Of a DNA stretch of 64,000 nucleotides, positions 18,742-28,180 are shown piece after piece; position 1 is the first letter of the stretch; each line of letters starts with the position of its first letter. The translations under genes and the position numbers were made by a program. Under the pieces are notes generated by a model that worked only from the letters and a program-made list of their open reading frames with translations, was not told where the DNA came from and made no database searches. Source of the stretch: an uncultured Pseudoteredinibacter sp. (GTDB lineage Bacteria; Pseudomonadota; Gammaproteobacteria; Pseudomonadales; Cellvibrionaceae); the NCBI RefSeq assembly GCF_947502065.1, contig NZ_CANMYE010000001.1, positions 1,116,001 through 1,180,000 of the forward strand, read 5' to 3'.

Positions 18742-19734
18742 ATGACTACGCCAAGACGCCAACAAATATCACTCTCTGAAACGCCTTTTTACCACTGTGT
18801 TAGCCGCTGTGTGCGACGAGCTTTTTTATGTGGGAAGGATCGCTATAGTGGTAGGAACTTTGAGCATCGAAGAGCTTGGATAGAGGAACGTTTGCTATCT
18901 TTACAGTCGGTGTTTTGCATAGATGTATGTGCCTATGCTGTGATGAGCAACCATTACCATGTCGTATTGCATGTTGATGCTGAAAAGGCCAACAGCCTAA
19001 CTGCAAAACAAGTTGCGGACCGCTGGATGGGCCTCTTTAAAGGCAGTTTGTTGATGCAGCGCTTTCAGAGGGGGGAGCAATTAGATCAATCTGAGTTTAA
19101 TGCTGTAAATTTAGTGATAGAGCAATGGCGAAAAAGATTGGCCGATGTGAGTTGGTATATGCGCTGTTGTAATGAATGGTTAGCGCGAGAAGCTAATAAA
19201 GAGGATGAATGTACCGGCCGCTTTTGGGAGGGGCGATTCAAAAGTCAGGCTCTGTTAGATGATAAGGCATTATTGGCTTGTATGGCTTATGTAGACCTAA
19301 ATCCATTAAGGGCGAAGATGGTCAAGTTGCCGGAAGATTCGAATTACACGTCGATTAAAATGCGAATATCTAGAGCGAAAGAATCAGTTAAGAACACCAG
19401 AAACCCAGATAACATTCAACAACAAGCTGTTAATTTATTCCCGTTTGCAGGCTACCCAAGAAAGAACCAGCCAAGAGGGCTTTCATTCAGACTTAGGGAT
19501 TACCTTGAGCTTGTCGACTGGACGGGGCGCCAAATAAGGAATGGTAAACGGGGTACATTACATGAAGACACTCCAGGGATACTTGTGCGCCTAGATATTG
19601 AACCAATGAAGTTCTTAACGGCCGCTACCCAATTTGAGTCTAGATTTAAATCGTTAGCAGGCGGGGTTTCCGCTTTGAGGCAAAAGGCGAAAAATTTTGG
19701 TTTGTGCCGTTTGTCGTCACTTGGAGCTTTCTAA
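18742..19734 (+). mobile_element. REP-associated tyrosine transposase (TnpA_REP, IS200/IS605-like Y1 family)
   Basis: A 330-aa single-strand DNA transposase (coding sequence). The HUH motif is His71-Tyr72-His73 in AVMSNHYHVVLH, and the likely nucleophile is Tyr139 in DVSWYMRCCNEWLAR. Other family-typical segments are FWEGRFKSQALLDD and YVDLNPLRAKM. In known RAYTs this enzyme nicks and joins REP hairpins and is a domesticated single-copy gene rather than an active insertion sequence. The C-terminal ~110 residues extend beyond the core. The gene is intact. Repeats with AGGACACCC lie upstream, and one inverted ten-base copy lies downstream at 19939-19948. Confidence 0.92.
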
Positions 19735-20139
19735 TATTTAACACTCCTTCGTAGTTATTATATCAATGTTGCAAGTTAATAATGGCTCCAATTCGGTTTC
19801 TGCCTAGTTTGAGTGAAGCATTAATTTTTCTTGTTTGTCTATAATTCATCTCAAGTGAATATCTTTCCAATGTAGCTTCAACATAAGGACTTTCGTTTAG
19901 CAATGGATCTCCAGTAAAAAGACCGCAAAAGGAAGAAGTGGGTGTCCTGTCGAAAGAGAAAGAAAAATACTAGGCAAAACAGGTGAGGAGCCGAAAGGAC
20001 AATAGTACCCTTAGTTCATTAGACGCAAATACAACTGTATGAAGCTAAGTGATGCTGTATATAGGTAGTCCGCTGGGCAGACTACCTTATATAGGGTGCT
20101 TTGTTGTAGAAACTACAACTTCCATTTATTGTGTTAGTT
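19735..20139. other. Intergenic region downstream of the transposase
   Basis: No gene was found. It holds TGGGTGTCCT (19939-19948), the inverted form of the AGGACACCCA motif upstream of the transposase, a plausible right-hand end of the element. It also has two stems: the hairpin at 20058-20093, and GTTGTAG-AAA-CTACAAC at 20103-20119. Confidence 0.6.
20058..20093 (-). terminator. Hairpin downstream of the S9 peptidase gene
   Basis: The stem TATATAGGTAGTC pairs with GACTACC-T-TATATA (one bulge) around a nine-base loop, about 50 bases past the peptidase stop. There is no T-run on the minus strand, so it is only a possible terminator. Confidence 0.4.
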
Positions 20140-22101
20140 TTATTTGGTATGTTGATCTAAGAATTTTACAATTTCAGCGTATAATTCGAATTGGTCTTTT
20201 TCGTCATACACGCCATGACCCGCTTTAGAAAATCTAAGCCATTTTGGATCGTTGCCCACCTTAGTAAGTGCAGTACGCATTGCTTCACTTTGTTCAAATG
20301 GTACGATATGGTCTTTCTTTGCGCCTATTAACAGCACCTTAGCTGAAATTTTATCAGCATAATGTATAGGTGAGTTTTTTTGCAATAATTTTGGCTCTGT
20401 TCCGATAGCAGTGTTCAGGTAGCTTTTCCCGTAACGAATATGCCTAACAATACTTTCTTCTGACATTTTTTCAAGATCATATACGCCTACGTAGCCGATA
20501 GCACACTGGAATAAATTCCGTTCCTTGGCTGTGGCCATTAATGCTGCTAGCCCTCCATAACTGGCCCCAAAAATACATGCCTTATTGGTCGTTAGCCGTG
20601 TTGAGCTTTGAACAAACTTAGTGCCGTCAATGATGTCCTCTACCATTTTCCCGCCCCATTCTTTATAGCCAGCTCGCTCAAATTTATCTCCGTAACCGCC
20701 GCTTCCTCTGAAATTGACTTGTAAGACGTTATATCCTTTAAACGCTAGCAACTGAACTTTGGCATTGAACTTCCAATAGTCACGAACTCTGTGAGGTCCG
20801 CCGTGTGGAATTACCACAAGTGGAGAGTTAGGGCCGAGCTTGGAAGGGGTAAAGTAGGCGTGAATCTTTAAACCGTCTCGAGCATTAAAACTAAGTGCTT
20901 CTACTTTTTGTAAAAGGTCGCTATTAATCCAAGACTGCCTGGCGAATAGTAGATTAGCCTGCTTGCTGTTCGTGTCGAATAGATAAAACTGGGCCGGGGT
21001 AGTATCGGAGTCAACTAGAACGACGATCTTTTCACCGTTTTCAGAGTGGTTTAAAAACTTTACTCGTTTACCTTTGAACGCTTTCGCTAGCATCTTGTGA
21101 AAGCGTACGGTGTCATTGCTGCCGTAGTAATGATATTGAAACTTATCGGGTTCAGTTATAGCTACGGCAGGCTGGCTCGTTTTGGGGTCCAGAATCCAAT
21201 CTGAAAGGGGATGGTTGACCCCTGGGAATAGACGCTCAATCTCATAGTTTTGAGTATTGAGCTTATAGAAGCTGGACTTGTCGCCATTCGATAGTTTGCT
21301 GCTGAGGTACACTTCTGTGCCAGATTGGTTTATTCCAACTAGTTTGTTTCTATTTCCTAAGCCTTCGATATCTAATGGAAGCCAGCTCTTTGGGTTGTCG
21401 GGCGCTCGACGATACACTTTGCTTTGATCGTTTTCGTTAGTATGTGTTAGGAATTCAATTTTTCCGTTTGCACTTGCTATTGGCCTGGCTCCGGGTAGCG
21501 AGATAACTTCTTGCTGTCTTTTTTTGCCTGTATAGATATTAATTTTCGAAATGAAAACAGGCTTGTCCTTTAGGTTGTAGTAAAGGGTTCCTATTTTGCT
21601 CCAAGGGTGCTCAGCGATTAAGATGTGGTCTTTATCTTCAGGTAGGTAACTCAGGATTGTGGCACTAGCTTTGCGTTCTTTACTTGCTCCTGAGTTTATT
21701 AGTGATCCTATTCTGCTCTTGCTAGAGCCAAATCCGTACACTATTCTTTGACGTTTGCCGTTTTTATCGCTGGCTACGATCTGCCCGGTGGGAACCGGAC
21801 GATCCCTAAAGCTCGTTTTGTAAGCGAACTCAAATACAAGACGATCGTTACTGGCCCAGCTATAACTATAGAAATCATTGCCCGGTTGTGCGGCTAGCCC
21901 TCCGGTAGGTTTTAGTGTTTTAGCATCAAGAAAGGCAATGCGGTTGACACCCTTTTGTTTCAATTTTACCGCCAAAGTCTTCCCGTCGGGTGAAATTTTG
22001 GCGCTGTGGTAATCGCTATCGGCGATAAAGTACTCAATTTCTTTATCTGCAAAGCTTAGAAGTGGTATAAGACACAAAAGAATGAACGTATAGGGTTTCA
22101 A
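20140..22101 (-). CDS. Exported prolyl oligopeptidase-family (S9) peptidase
   Basis: A 653-aa serine peptidase-like protein. I choose a TTG start at 22101: AAGGAG lies six bases before it, and it opens a clear signal peptide (KPYTFILLCLIPLLSFA). The upstream ATG (22140) would put a non-typical leader in front of that peptide. The N-terminal ~390 residues form a beta-propeller-like region. The C-terminal alpha/beta-hydrolase domain has the nucleophile in GASYGGLAAL (near residue 515), an Asp in GAKKDHIVPF and a His in KAGHGVYDEKD. Family members cleave short peptides, often at Pro or Ala; a periplasmic or outer location is inferred. It appears monocistronic. Confidence 0.9.
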   Translation of the reverse strand: MKPYTFILLCLIPLLSFADKEIEYFIADSDYHSAKISPDGKTLAVKLKQKGVNRIAFLDAKTLKPTGGLAAQPGNDFYSYSWASNDRLVFEFAYKTSFRDRPVPTGQIVASDKNGKRQRIVYGFGSSKSRIGSLINSGASKERKASATILSYLPEDKDHILIAEHPWSKIGTLYYNLKDKPVFISKINIYTGKKRQQEVISLPGARPIASANGKIEFLTHTNENDQSKVYRRAPDNPKSWLPLDIEGLGNRNKLVGINQSGTEVYLSSKLSNGDKSSFYKLNTQNYEIERLFPGVNHPLSDWILDPKTSQPAVAITEPDKFQYHYYGSNDTVRFHKMLAKAFKGKRVKFLNHSENGEKIVVLVDSDTTPAQFYLFDTNSKQANLLFARQSWINSDLLQKVEALSFNARDGLKIHAYFTPSKLGPNSPLVVIPHGGPHRVRDYWKFNAKVQLLAFKGYNVLQVNFRGSGGYGDKFERAGYKEWGGKMVEDIIDGTKFVQSSTRLTTNKACIFGASYGGLAALMATAKERNLFQCAIGYVGVYDLEKMSEESIVRHIRYGKSYLNTAIGTEPKLLQKNSPIHYADKISAKVLLIGAKKDHIVPFEQSEAMRTALTKVGNDPKWLRFSKAGHGVYDEKDQFELYAEIVKFLDQHTK

Positions 22102-22347
22102 CTGTAGCTCCTTGTCTAAACTCGATCCATTGGCTGTCAAAGCATATATTCAAGAAAACCCCTGCTTAAACAACACGGTTTCCGCATAGTTAGGTTAAAC
22201 AGTTGCTTGGCTGAGAGCAAGTAGGTATTTAGATTACGGCCTCGCACAGACGTAGGATTTCAAGCTAAGTCATAGGTTAGCTATTGATAACTGCCAGGAT
22301 CAAGCAAGTTGGGCAACTCGCTTGGTGGCTAAAATATTAATAGGCTT

Positions 22348-23571
22348 CTATCTAGTAGGGCAGCTGATAAAGTTGGGGTTTTCAATATCCACCCACACCA
22401 ATCGGTGATCCGATGAGGCGTTTCTGTCGGCCACTAGGTAGGCTTCTTTACTATCTGGTTTTGGCCAAAAAACACCGCTGTCTATGAGTTTTAGGCCTTT
22501 CGAAGGTAATACATAATCAGCTCGCATTCCCCAAGCAGCTGTATGGCTTTTGGCGTAAGGGCTTTCGGCTTTATTGAGGCTTCCGCCATCCGAGGTGGGG
22601 GCTGGATAGTCATTAATAGCAGGGTGCTCTAAAAGCTGATTCATTGTGCCAGGGTAGGCATCGCCTTCGATTGCACTGGCATTGAGATCGCCCAGAATTA
22701 CAAAACCTCTATTTTTCGCTATACCACCTTTTTGCTGAACGTCGTCATAGTGATAGCTGTTTTTATCGCCCGCGATATAGTCTTTCCAGAAGCGTATTTC
22801 GTCATGGTTTCGACGCCCGTTGCGATCTTCCGGGCCGTCGAATACGGGAGGTGTTGGATGGCTAGCCAGAATGCTAATAAGTTTGCCGTCGATATTTATA
22901 GGTATATCCCAATGAGATTTGGAAGATAAGCGCATAATATTCACTTCATCATCGCTGTACCAAGATTTCCCGCTTTTATCCATAGGTAGCAGATTTTCAG
23001 GCATATCCTTCCAAAGAAATTTTTGGAAAGTACGAACTTGGTTTTTTTCGATTGGGTATTTTGATAACAAAGCCATACCGTATTGGCCAGGGTATCGGCC
23101 AAAGCCAAAGTGTCTAAGGCGGTTGTCTTTTCCGCTTAAGCCTGTTTCTATTCCAGTATTAACGCTGTCGATATAAATATACGGGTAGTTAATAGCTTCT
23201 TGCCCGTTTTGGCTCTGCTGTAAATACTGTTTAACAAATAAGCCAATCCCATCTTCTTCATTTTCAATGTAATCGAATTCGTTAAGTAGGATTATGTCTG
23301 GACGTACGCGCTGAATAATTTCAGCGATGTTTCGAACCTGTGTTTGCTTGCCTTCTTTTAACACTTCGGTGAGACGTGATGCTTGAAAAATACTTTTGCC
23401 CTCTACAGGGTAATTGCTAGTTTCCATACTGACATTAAAAGTCGCTATTCGAAGTTTTTTTTGCATTGCGCCCTCAATTTGGCATGTATGGGTGTTGGGT
23501 TTGGCATATAGGGCCTTGGCTGCCAATAGAGAGAGAACAAAAACTACGCTCAATCTTGTTGTAATACGCAT
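22348..23571 (-). CDS. Exported endonuclease/exonuclease/phosphatase-family protein
   Basis: A 407-aa protein of the DNase I-like metal-dependent phosphodiesterase fold. The ATG at 23571 is chosen because it starts a signal peptide (MRITTRLSVVFVLSLLAAKA) and has AGAG eight bases upstream; a longer in-frame ATG lies at 23607. Family motifs are IATFNVSM, IILLNEFDY (metal-binding Glu), VILGDLNASAIEGD and the C-terminal ASSDHRLVWVDI with the catalytic Asp-His. Close relatives act on nucleic acids or phosphorylated small molecules; the substrate here is unknown. It could serve in nutrient scavenging from extracellular DNA or phosphoesters, but that is speculation. Confidence 0.9.
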   Translation of the reverse strand: MRITTRLSVVFVLSLLAAKALYAKPNTHTCQIEGAMQKKLRIATFNVSMETSNYPVEGKSIFQASRLTEVLKEGKQTQVRNIAEIIQRVRPDIILLNEFDYIENEEDGIGLFVKQYLQQSQNGQEAINYPYIYIDSVNTGIETGLSGKDNRLRHFGFGRYPGQYGMALLSKYPIEKNQVRTFQKFLWKDMPENLLPMDKSGKSWYSDDEVNIMRLSSKSHWDIPINIDGKLISILASHPTPPVFDGPEDRNGRRNHDEIRFWKDYIAGDKNSYHYDDVQQKGGIAKNRGFVILGDLNASAIEGDAYPGTMNQLLEHPAINDYPAPTSDGGSLNKAESPYAKSHTAAWGMRADYVLPSKGLKLIDSGVFWPKPDSKEAYLVADRNASSDHRLVWVDIENPNFISCPTR

Positions 23572-23763
23572 TGAAATTACTCTTTTGATGATGGGCAATT
23601 TATACATCTTAATAAAATTGTTGCGACCAGCGCTTTATTGGTTGCGCAAGTGTCGCCGCAGAATATTTTCTAGGTTAACATTTCTAATGGGCTATCATAC
23701 AGGCTATTGAGCTGTATTGAGGATTGCTAGGGCTGATTTGTGCGTTTCCCGTAAAGGCAGAGT

Positions 23764-23820
23764 CCCAAAAACCTAGCCCCAAAAACCTAGTCGCAAAAAC
23801 CCTAGCCCATAAAACGAAGC
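23764..23820 (+). repeat. Short tandem repeat, about 14-base unit
   Basis: CCCAAAAACCTAGC is followed by CCCAAAAACCTAGT, then a 15-base variant CGCAAAAACCCTAGC, then a decayed copy. It ends 16 bases before the start of the nitronate monooxygenase-like gene. Confidence 0.65.
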
Positions 23821-23836
23821 ATCTGGAATCATTCTA

Positions 23837-24865
23837 ATGAATATTTGTGAAGAACTTGCGATCGACAAACCCATTATCCAAGCTCCGATGGCCGGTGTGC
23901 AAGATTGGAGGCTGGCAGCAGCGGTTTCTAATGCTGGTGGGCTAGGATCAATACCTTGTGGTATGTTAGCTGCCGAGCAGCTCGTAGAGCACTTGCATAG
24001 CTTTAATAAACACAGCTCTCATAGTTACAATGTCAATTTTTTTTGCCACGATATGCCTATGCCTGATGAGTCAACTTTGGAAGAATGGTTGGCTATGCTA
24101 TTACCTTATTATGAAGAGTTTGAGGTAGAAGTTCCTAAGGGCTTGACTGGTTTACGGCTTCCATTTGACGATAGCTTTGCAGATATTTTAGAAGAATTTA
24201 AGCCACCTGTTGTTAGTTTCCACTTTGGCTTGCCGGCTGCTGATTTACTCGATCGCGTTAAATCCTGGGGCAGCAAAGTGCTGTCATCCGCGACGACCGC
24301 CGAAGAGGGCGTTTGGCTGGAGGACAATGGCGCAGATATTGTTATCGCACAAGGCTTGGAAGCGGGTGGCCACCGAGGGATGTTTTTAAGGACTGATTTA
24401 AATCAGCAACTAGACACTGCAGAATTGCTTACGCAGCTTAAGGAGAGTATCTCTTTACCTATCGTGGCGGCAGGTGGGATAAACAAGCACTCGGATATTG
24501 TCGCCATGATGGATCTGGGGGCCTCGGCGGTTCAGTTGGGTACTGCCTATTTGCTGTGTGAGGAAGCGAGAACCAGCATTGTCCACCGCGCTGCAATAAA
24601 GCAGGGTACAGCAAAAACGGCATTGACCAATGTATTCTCTGGTCGTTTAGCCAGGGGGGTGTCTAATCGTGCTATGAAAGAGCTCAGTTTTATTAGTCAG
24701 CTAGCGCCAGAATTCCCCTACGCCTCAATTGCACTGGCGCCATTGCGAGCCGCTGCTGAAAAGCGTGGGAGAAATGATTTTACCCCGATGTGGGCAGGTA
24801 GCCACTACGCGACTTGTAGAGAAATCTCTGCAGGTGAATTAACCCGGCAACTATGGCCCGAATGA
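23837..24865 (+). CDS. Nitronate monooxygenase-like FMN enzyme (NPD family)
   Basis: A 342-aa TIM-barrel flavoprotein. The N-terminal QAPMAGVQD and GGLGSIPCG, AQGLEAGGHRGMF with the catalytic-type His, the FMN-phosphate loop IVAAGGI and GASAVQLGTAYLLCEEA are hallmarks of 2-nitropropane dioxygenase/nitronate monooxygenase enzymes. These oxidise alkyl nitronates such as propionate-3-nitronate. Some relatives are enoyl reductases (FabK) or of unknown specificity, so the exact reaction is not certain. It appears to be a single gene, with a short tandem repeat immediately upstream. Confidence 0.9.
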   Translation: MNICEELAIDKPIIQAPMAGVQDWRLAAAVSNAGGLGSIPCGMLAAEQLVEHLHSFNKHSSHSYNVNFFCHDMPMPDESTLEEWLAMLLPYYEEFEVEVPKGLTGLRLPFDDSFADILEEFKPPVVSFHFGLPAADLLDRVKSWGSKVLSSATTAEEGVWLEDNGADIVIAQGLEAGGHRGMFLRTDLNQQLDTAELLTQLKESISLPIVAAGGINKHSDIVAMMDLGASAVQLGTAYLLCEEARTSIVHRAAIKQGTAKTALTNVFSGRLARGVSNRAMKELSFISQLAPEFPYASIALAPLRAAAEKRGRNDFTPMWAGSHYATCREISAGELTRQLWPE

Positions 24866-25039
24866 TTAGGCATCAAGAGACTACAACCCAGCAGTAAGCC
24901 CGCATAGCTTCTTTTTCATTTATTTTTACAAACAGAATCACGCGGTGTTCTTGCTGTTCGTTTTTATACAGGGGTTAGGCGCTCTTTCGTGTTTTAATTG
25001 AAGCACACATCGAAGAATTAGAATCTGTGCCCTTTATGG

Positions 25040-25426
25040 CTATGGGTTTAGCTTGTCGTAGAGCTTTTGAATGCGCTGCTCCTGCCTAATTTCCATTCGT
25101 TTTATTTCGCGCAGAACCGCTTGCCGTCCACTTTCATTGAGTAGCCATAGCTTCAGAGGCGCCAAAACAATCATGGCCGCTAGGCTGAGTATACCCCAAA
25201 ATATCATGCTATGAGTCTCTTGGGCCTGAAAAAACTGATAAGCACAAAAGCACAGAACGCCGCCAATCAGGAAGGCAAAAAAGAAGCTATATACAATCCA
25301 AAAGCTCATACTACTGTGATAGCTATCTTGTATGCGGCCAAATAAGCCTTTATCGGCTTGCAATAACAGATCAAGTTGCTCGCTTTCTTGTTTAAGTTGT
25401 TCTTTGATTTGTTTATCAATATCCAT
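25040..25426 (-). CDS. DUF6768-like small membrane protein
   Basis: A 128-aa protein starting MDIDKQIKEQLKQESEQLD. The ATG at 25426 has AAGGA seven bases upstream; a longer frame start runs into the sigma factor gene. Two membrane helices are seen (about residues 41-66 and 74-98), followed by a basic amphipathic C-terminus (REIKRMEIRQEQRIQKLYDK). It starts 16 bases after the sigma factor stop on the same strand. DUF6768 proteins commonly accompany ECF sigma factors, and the cytoplasmic N-terminus could in principle bind the sigma factor, but this has not been shown. No zinc-binding anti-sigma motif is present. Confidence 0.75.
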   Translation of the reverse strand: MDIDKQIKEQLKQESEQLDLLLQADKGLFGRIQDSYHSSMSFWIVYSFFFAFLIGGVLCFCAYQFFQAQETHSMIFWGILSLAAMIVLAPLKLWLLNESGRQAVLREIKRMEIRQEQRIQKLYDKLNP

Positions 25427-25442
25427 AGTTGAATCCTTGTTT

Positions 25443-26042
25443 CTAAGTTGTTGATGACTTGCTAAGTGCATCGCGTAGATGCTGCCGGCCTCGGCTTAGC
25501 TGTGACTTTACCGTTCCTAGGCTGACACCTAGTGTTAGGGATATTTCTTTGGTGCTGAACTCTTCCTGATAAAAGAGGTAGATACATTGGCGCTCTTGTT
25601 GGGGGAGTTTCTTAATCGCGCTCCACAAATTTAAGCCCTCTAATTTGGATCGAACGTCTTCTTGATCTAGGTCTGACTCGTAAGCCTTTTCGCTGTTTTG
25701 GTGAATCTCATTTAGCTGTTTAAGTTGCTCTAATCTTCGAGCTAAGGTTTCTTTCTTGCGGGCCAGGTCCACAATACGATGCCTGAGGCTGCTAAATAGC
25801 CAGGCTCTAAATGCCGCAGGATCTTTTAGCTGTGTTAGTTTTCGGCAGCAGTTTAGCCAGCACTCTTGGCAGGCATCTCGCGCCAGCTCGGCATCACTGC
25901 TTTGGAGTAGGGCATAGCGCTCTAGAGCTTTGGCGAAACAGAGATAAAGCTTTTGCAGTGACTCGCTGTCTCCTGTTTGGGCTTGCAGGACCAGAAGCTC
26001 TATCTCGGCTGAGCTATATTGTGTATTCGGATTTGTCGTCAC
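25443..26042 (-). CDS. RNA polymerase ECF-type sigma-70 factor
   Basis: A 199-aa sigma factor with a GTG start. Region 2 lies in residues about 25-95, with the DACQECWLNCCRKL and AFRAWLFSSLRHRIVDLARKK segments. Region 4 lies in about 140-195, with LPQQERQCIYLFYQEEFS and the helix-turn-helix KEISLTLGVSLGTVKSQLSR. The linker is longer than usual (about 100-140). The downstream DUF6768-like gene probably shares its operon. No target promoter could be identified in the window. Confidence 0.92.
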   Translation of the reverse strand: MTTNPNTQYSSAEIELLVLQAQTGDSESLQKLYLCFAKALERYALLQSSDAELARDACQECWLNCCRKLTQLKDPAAFRAWLFSSLRHRIVDLARKKETLARRLEQLKQLNEIHQNSEKAYESDLDQEDVRSKLEGLNLWSAIKKLPQQERQCIYLFYQEEFSTKEISLTLGVSLGTVKSQLSRGRQHLRDALSKSSTT

Positions 26043-26408
26043 TTATTGATCCAGCGTAAGCCTTGATCAGGCGGTTTTTGCGATATTTGCTTTGTAGACG
26101 CGCTCTATTGCTTATTGGTTGGCAATTAAAGTGTTTTTTACCAGCTATCACTATAGATCTCTGCATAGGCCTAGCGCTTCGCCGCTAGCTGTGGGCTTAA
26201 GGGTATCGTTATAGATAAGATTGAAGTGCCTCCATACATTTGGTGAATATCAAATATTGGTAGTATCGATTTCAATTATGTAAGTCCCCGCAATAGACTA
26301 AGCCCATAGTCGAGATGAGGGTTATGCCGTCTTCGGTAGCACGCTCATCGGCCCGCTTGGGCGCTATAGCAAATTTATAGCAATCTTACTCTGATATGAG
26401 GAACGATC
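26043..26408. other. Intergenic region between the sigma factor and isocitrate lyase
   Basis: A divergent promoter region of 366 bases. It has A/T-rich patches and a six-base stem CTAGCG...CGCTAG near 26171, but no operator I can name. AGGA lies close before the aceA ATG. Confidence 0.5.
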
Positions 26409-28004
26409 ATGTCCGCTTACCAAAATGACATTCAGGCAGCCGGCGCTACCATCGACAAGATGGGCGATTCTTGGAGTGCCATCAACCCAGAATCTGTTGC
26501 TCGCATGCGCGCTCAGAACAAATTCAAAACTGGCTTGGACATCGCTAAGTATACCGCTGGTATCATGCGTCGCGACATGGCTGAGTTCGACAAAGACAAA
26601 ACCAAGTACACCCAGTCTTTGGGCTGCTGGCACGGTTTTGTAGGTCAGCAGAAGCTGATCTCTATCAAGAAGCACTTCGGTTCAACTGAGCGTCGCTACT
26701 TGTACCTATCAGGTTGGATGGTTGCGGCTCTACGCTCTGACTTCGGTCCTCTTCCTGACCAGTCTATGCACGAGAAGACTGCTGTAGCTGGCCTAGTAGA
26801 AGAGCTATACACCTTCTTGCGTCAAGCTGATGCGCGCGAGCTGGGTGGTTTGTTCCGTGCTTTGGACGCCGCTCGTGAAGCTGGTGATACCGCTAAAGCG
26901 GCTGAGATCCAAGATCAAATCGACAACCACGAAACTCACGTAGTGCCAATCGTTGCTGATATCGATGCCGGTTTTGGTAATGCTGAAGCGACTTACTTGA
27001 TGGCTAAGCAAATGATCGAAGCGGGCGCTTGCTGCTTACAGATCGAAAACCAGGTTGCTGATGAGAAGCAGTGTGGTCACCAGGACGGTAAAGTAACCGT
27101 ACCTCACGCTGATTTCCACAATAAGCTACGTGCGCTACGTTACGCATTCATGGAGCTAGGTGTTGATGACGGCCTAATCGTTGCTCGTACTGACTCTGAA
27201 GGTGCTGGTTTAACCAAAGAAATCGCTGTTGTTAAAGAGCCAGGCGATCAGGGTGATGTATACAACTCTTACCTAGACGTTGAAGAAATCGACGTAGCTG
27301 ACATGGCTGAGGGTGATGTTGTATTTAATCGTGGTGGCAAGTTGGTTCGTCCTAAGCGTCTACCTTCTGGTTTGTATCAGTTCCGTCAGGGTACTGGCCA
27401 CGAGCGTTGTGTATTTGACTGTATCGAAGCAATTAACGCCGGTGCTGACCTGTTGTGGATCGAGACCGCGGTTCCAACCGTTCACGAAATTAAGGGTATG
27501 ATGGACGAAGTACGTAAAGTACATCCTGATGCGAAGTTGGTTTACAACAACTCTCCTTCGTTCAACTGGACTTTGAACTTCCGTCAGCAAACTTACGATG
27601 CATGGGCGGCTGAAGGTAAAGACGTTTCTGCCTACGATCGCGACAACCTAATGTCTGCTGATTACGACGGTTCTGAGTTGTCTGCTGCGGCTGATGCGCG
27701 CGTTAAGACTTTCCAGGCGGATACGGCTCGCGAAGCGAACGTGTTCCACCACTTGATTACTCTACCGACTTACCACACTACCGCCTTGTCTGTAGACAAC
27801 TTGGCGAAAGAGTACTTCGGTGAGCAGGGCATGTTGGGTTATGTTGAAGGCGTTCAGCGTAAAGAGATCCGTCAAGGCATCGCTTGCGTTAAGCACCAGA
27901 ACATGGCGGGTTCTGACTTGGGCGACGATCACAAAGAGTACTACGCTGGTGAGAACGCTCTGAAAGCGGGTGGTGCGAAAAACACCTCTAACCAGTTCAG
28001 CTAA
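26409..28004 (+). CDS. aceA: Isocitrate lyase
   Basis: A 531-aa glyoxylate-shunt enzyme that splits isocitrate into glyoxylate and succinate, allowing growth on acetate and fatty acids. The active-site loop is EKQCGHQDGK (catalytic Cys). Other conserved segments are DIDAGFGNAEATYLMAKQMI, LIVARTDSEGA and YNNSPSFNW. At 531 residues it belongs to the longer Pseudomonas-type isocitrate lyases rather than the ~434-aa E. coli type. The reading frame uses frequent codons (GCT, CGT, AAG) typical of a highly expressed gene. It is monocistronic with a strong terminator. Confidence 0.97.
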   Translation: MSAYQNDIQAAGATIDKMGDSWSAINPESVARMRAQNKFKTGLDIAKYTAGIMRRDMAEFDKDKTKYTQSLGCWHGFVGQQKLISIKKHFGSTERRYLYLSGWMVAALRSDFGPLPDQSMHEKTAVAGLVEELYTFLRQADARELGGLFRALDAAREAGDTAKAAEIQDQIDNHETHVVPIVADIDAGFGNAEATYLMAKQMIEAGACCLQIENQVADEKQCGHQDGKVTVPHADFHNKLRALRYAFMELGVDDGLIVARTDSEGAGLTKEIAVVKEPGDQGDVYNSYLDVEEIDVADMAEGDVVFNRGGKLVRPKRLPSGLYQFRQGTGHERCVFDCIEAINAGADLLWIETAVPTVHEIKGMMDEVRKVHPDAKLVYNNSPSFNWTLNFRQQTYDAWAAEGKDVSAYDRDNLMSADYDGSELSAAADARVKTFQADTAREANVFHHLITLPTYHTTALSVDNLAKEYFGEQGMLGYVEGVQRKEIRQGIACVKHQNMAGSDLGDDHKEYYAGENALKAGGAKNTSNQFS

Positions 28005-28045
28005 TCGAGCTGGTTGCTAGGGGCTTAGCAATAGGCTCCACAGCT

Positions 28046-28080
28046 AAAAAGCGGCCCCTTTTATAGGTGCCGCTTTTTTT
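28046..28080 (+). terminator. Rho-independent terminator of aceA
   Basis: The ten-base stem AAAAAGCGGC / GCCGCTTTTT with an inner CC/GG pair is followed by further Ts, about 40 bases after the aceA stop. Confidence 0.9.
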
Positions 28081-28099
28081 ATGCCCGCTGATATATAGT

Positions 28100-28135
28100 G
28101 GGTCAGACCCCTAGGGTCTGACCCCGTCATGGGGT
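28100..28135. repeat. REP-like double palindrome
   Basis: GGGTCAGACCC (28100-28110), CTA, then its complement GGGTCTGACCC (28114-28124), overlapped by a second small stem ACCCC-GTCAT-GGGGT (28121-28135). GGTCAGACC palindromes of this kind are common extragenic repeats in gammaproteobacteria. Confidence 0.7.
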
Positions 28136-28180
28136 AAAATTCTTGTGTTTTAAACCATAGATGATTAAGTGATTGTGATC

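Noticed and set aside
20103..20119. GTTGTAG-AAA-CTACAAC stem as terminator of the S9 peptidase gene
   Set aside because: The stem is seven bases with a three-base loop and no T-run on either strand, so it is not called as a terminator.
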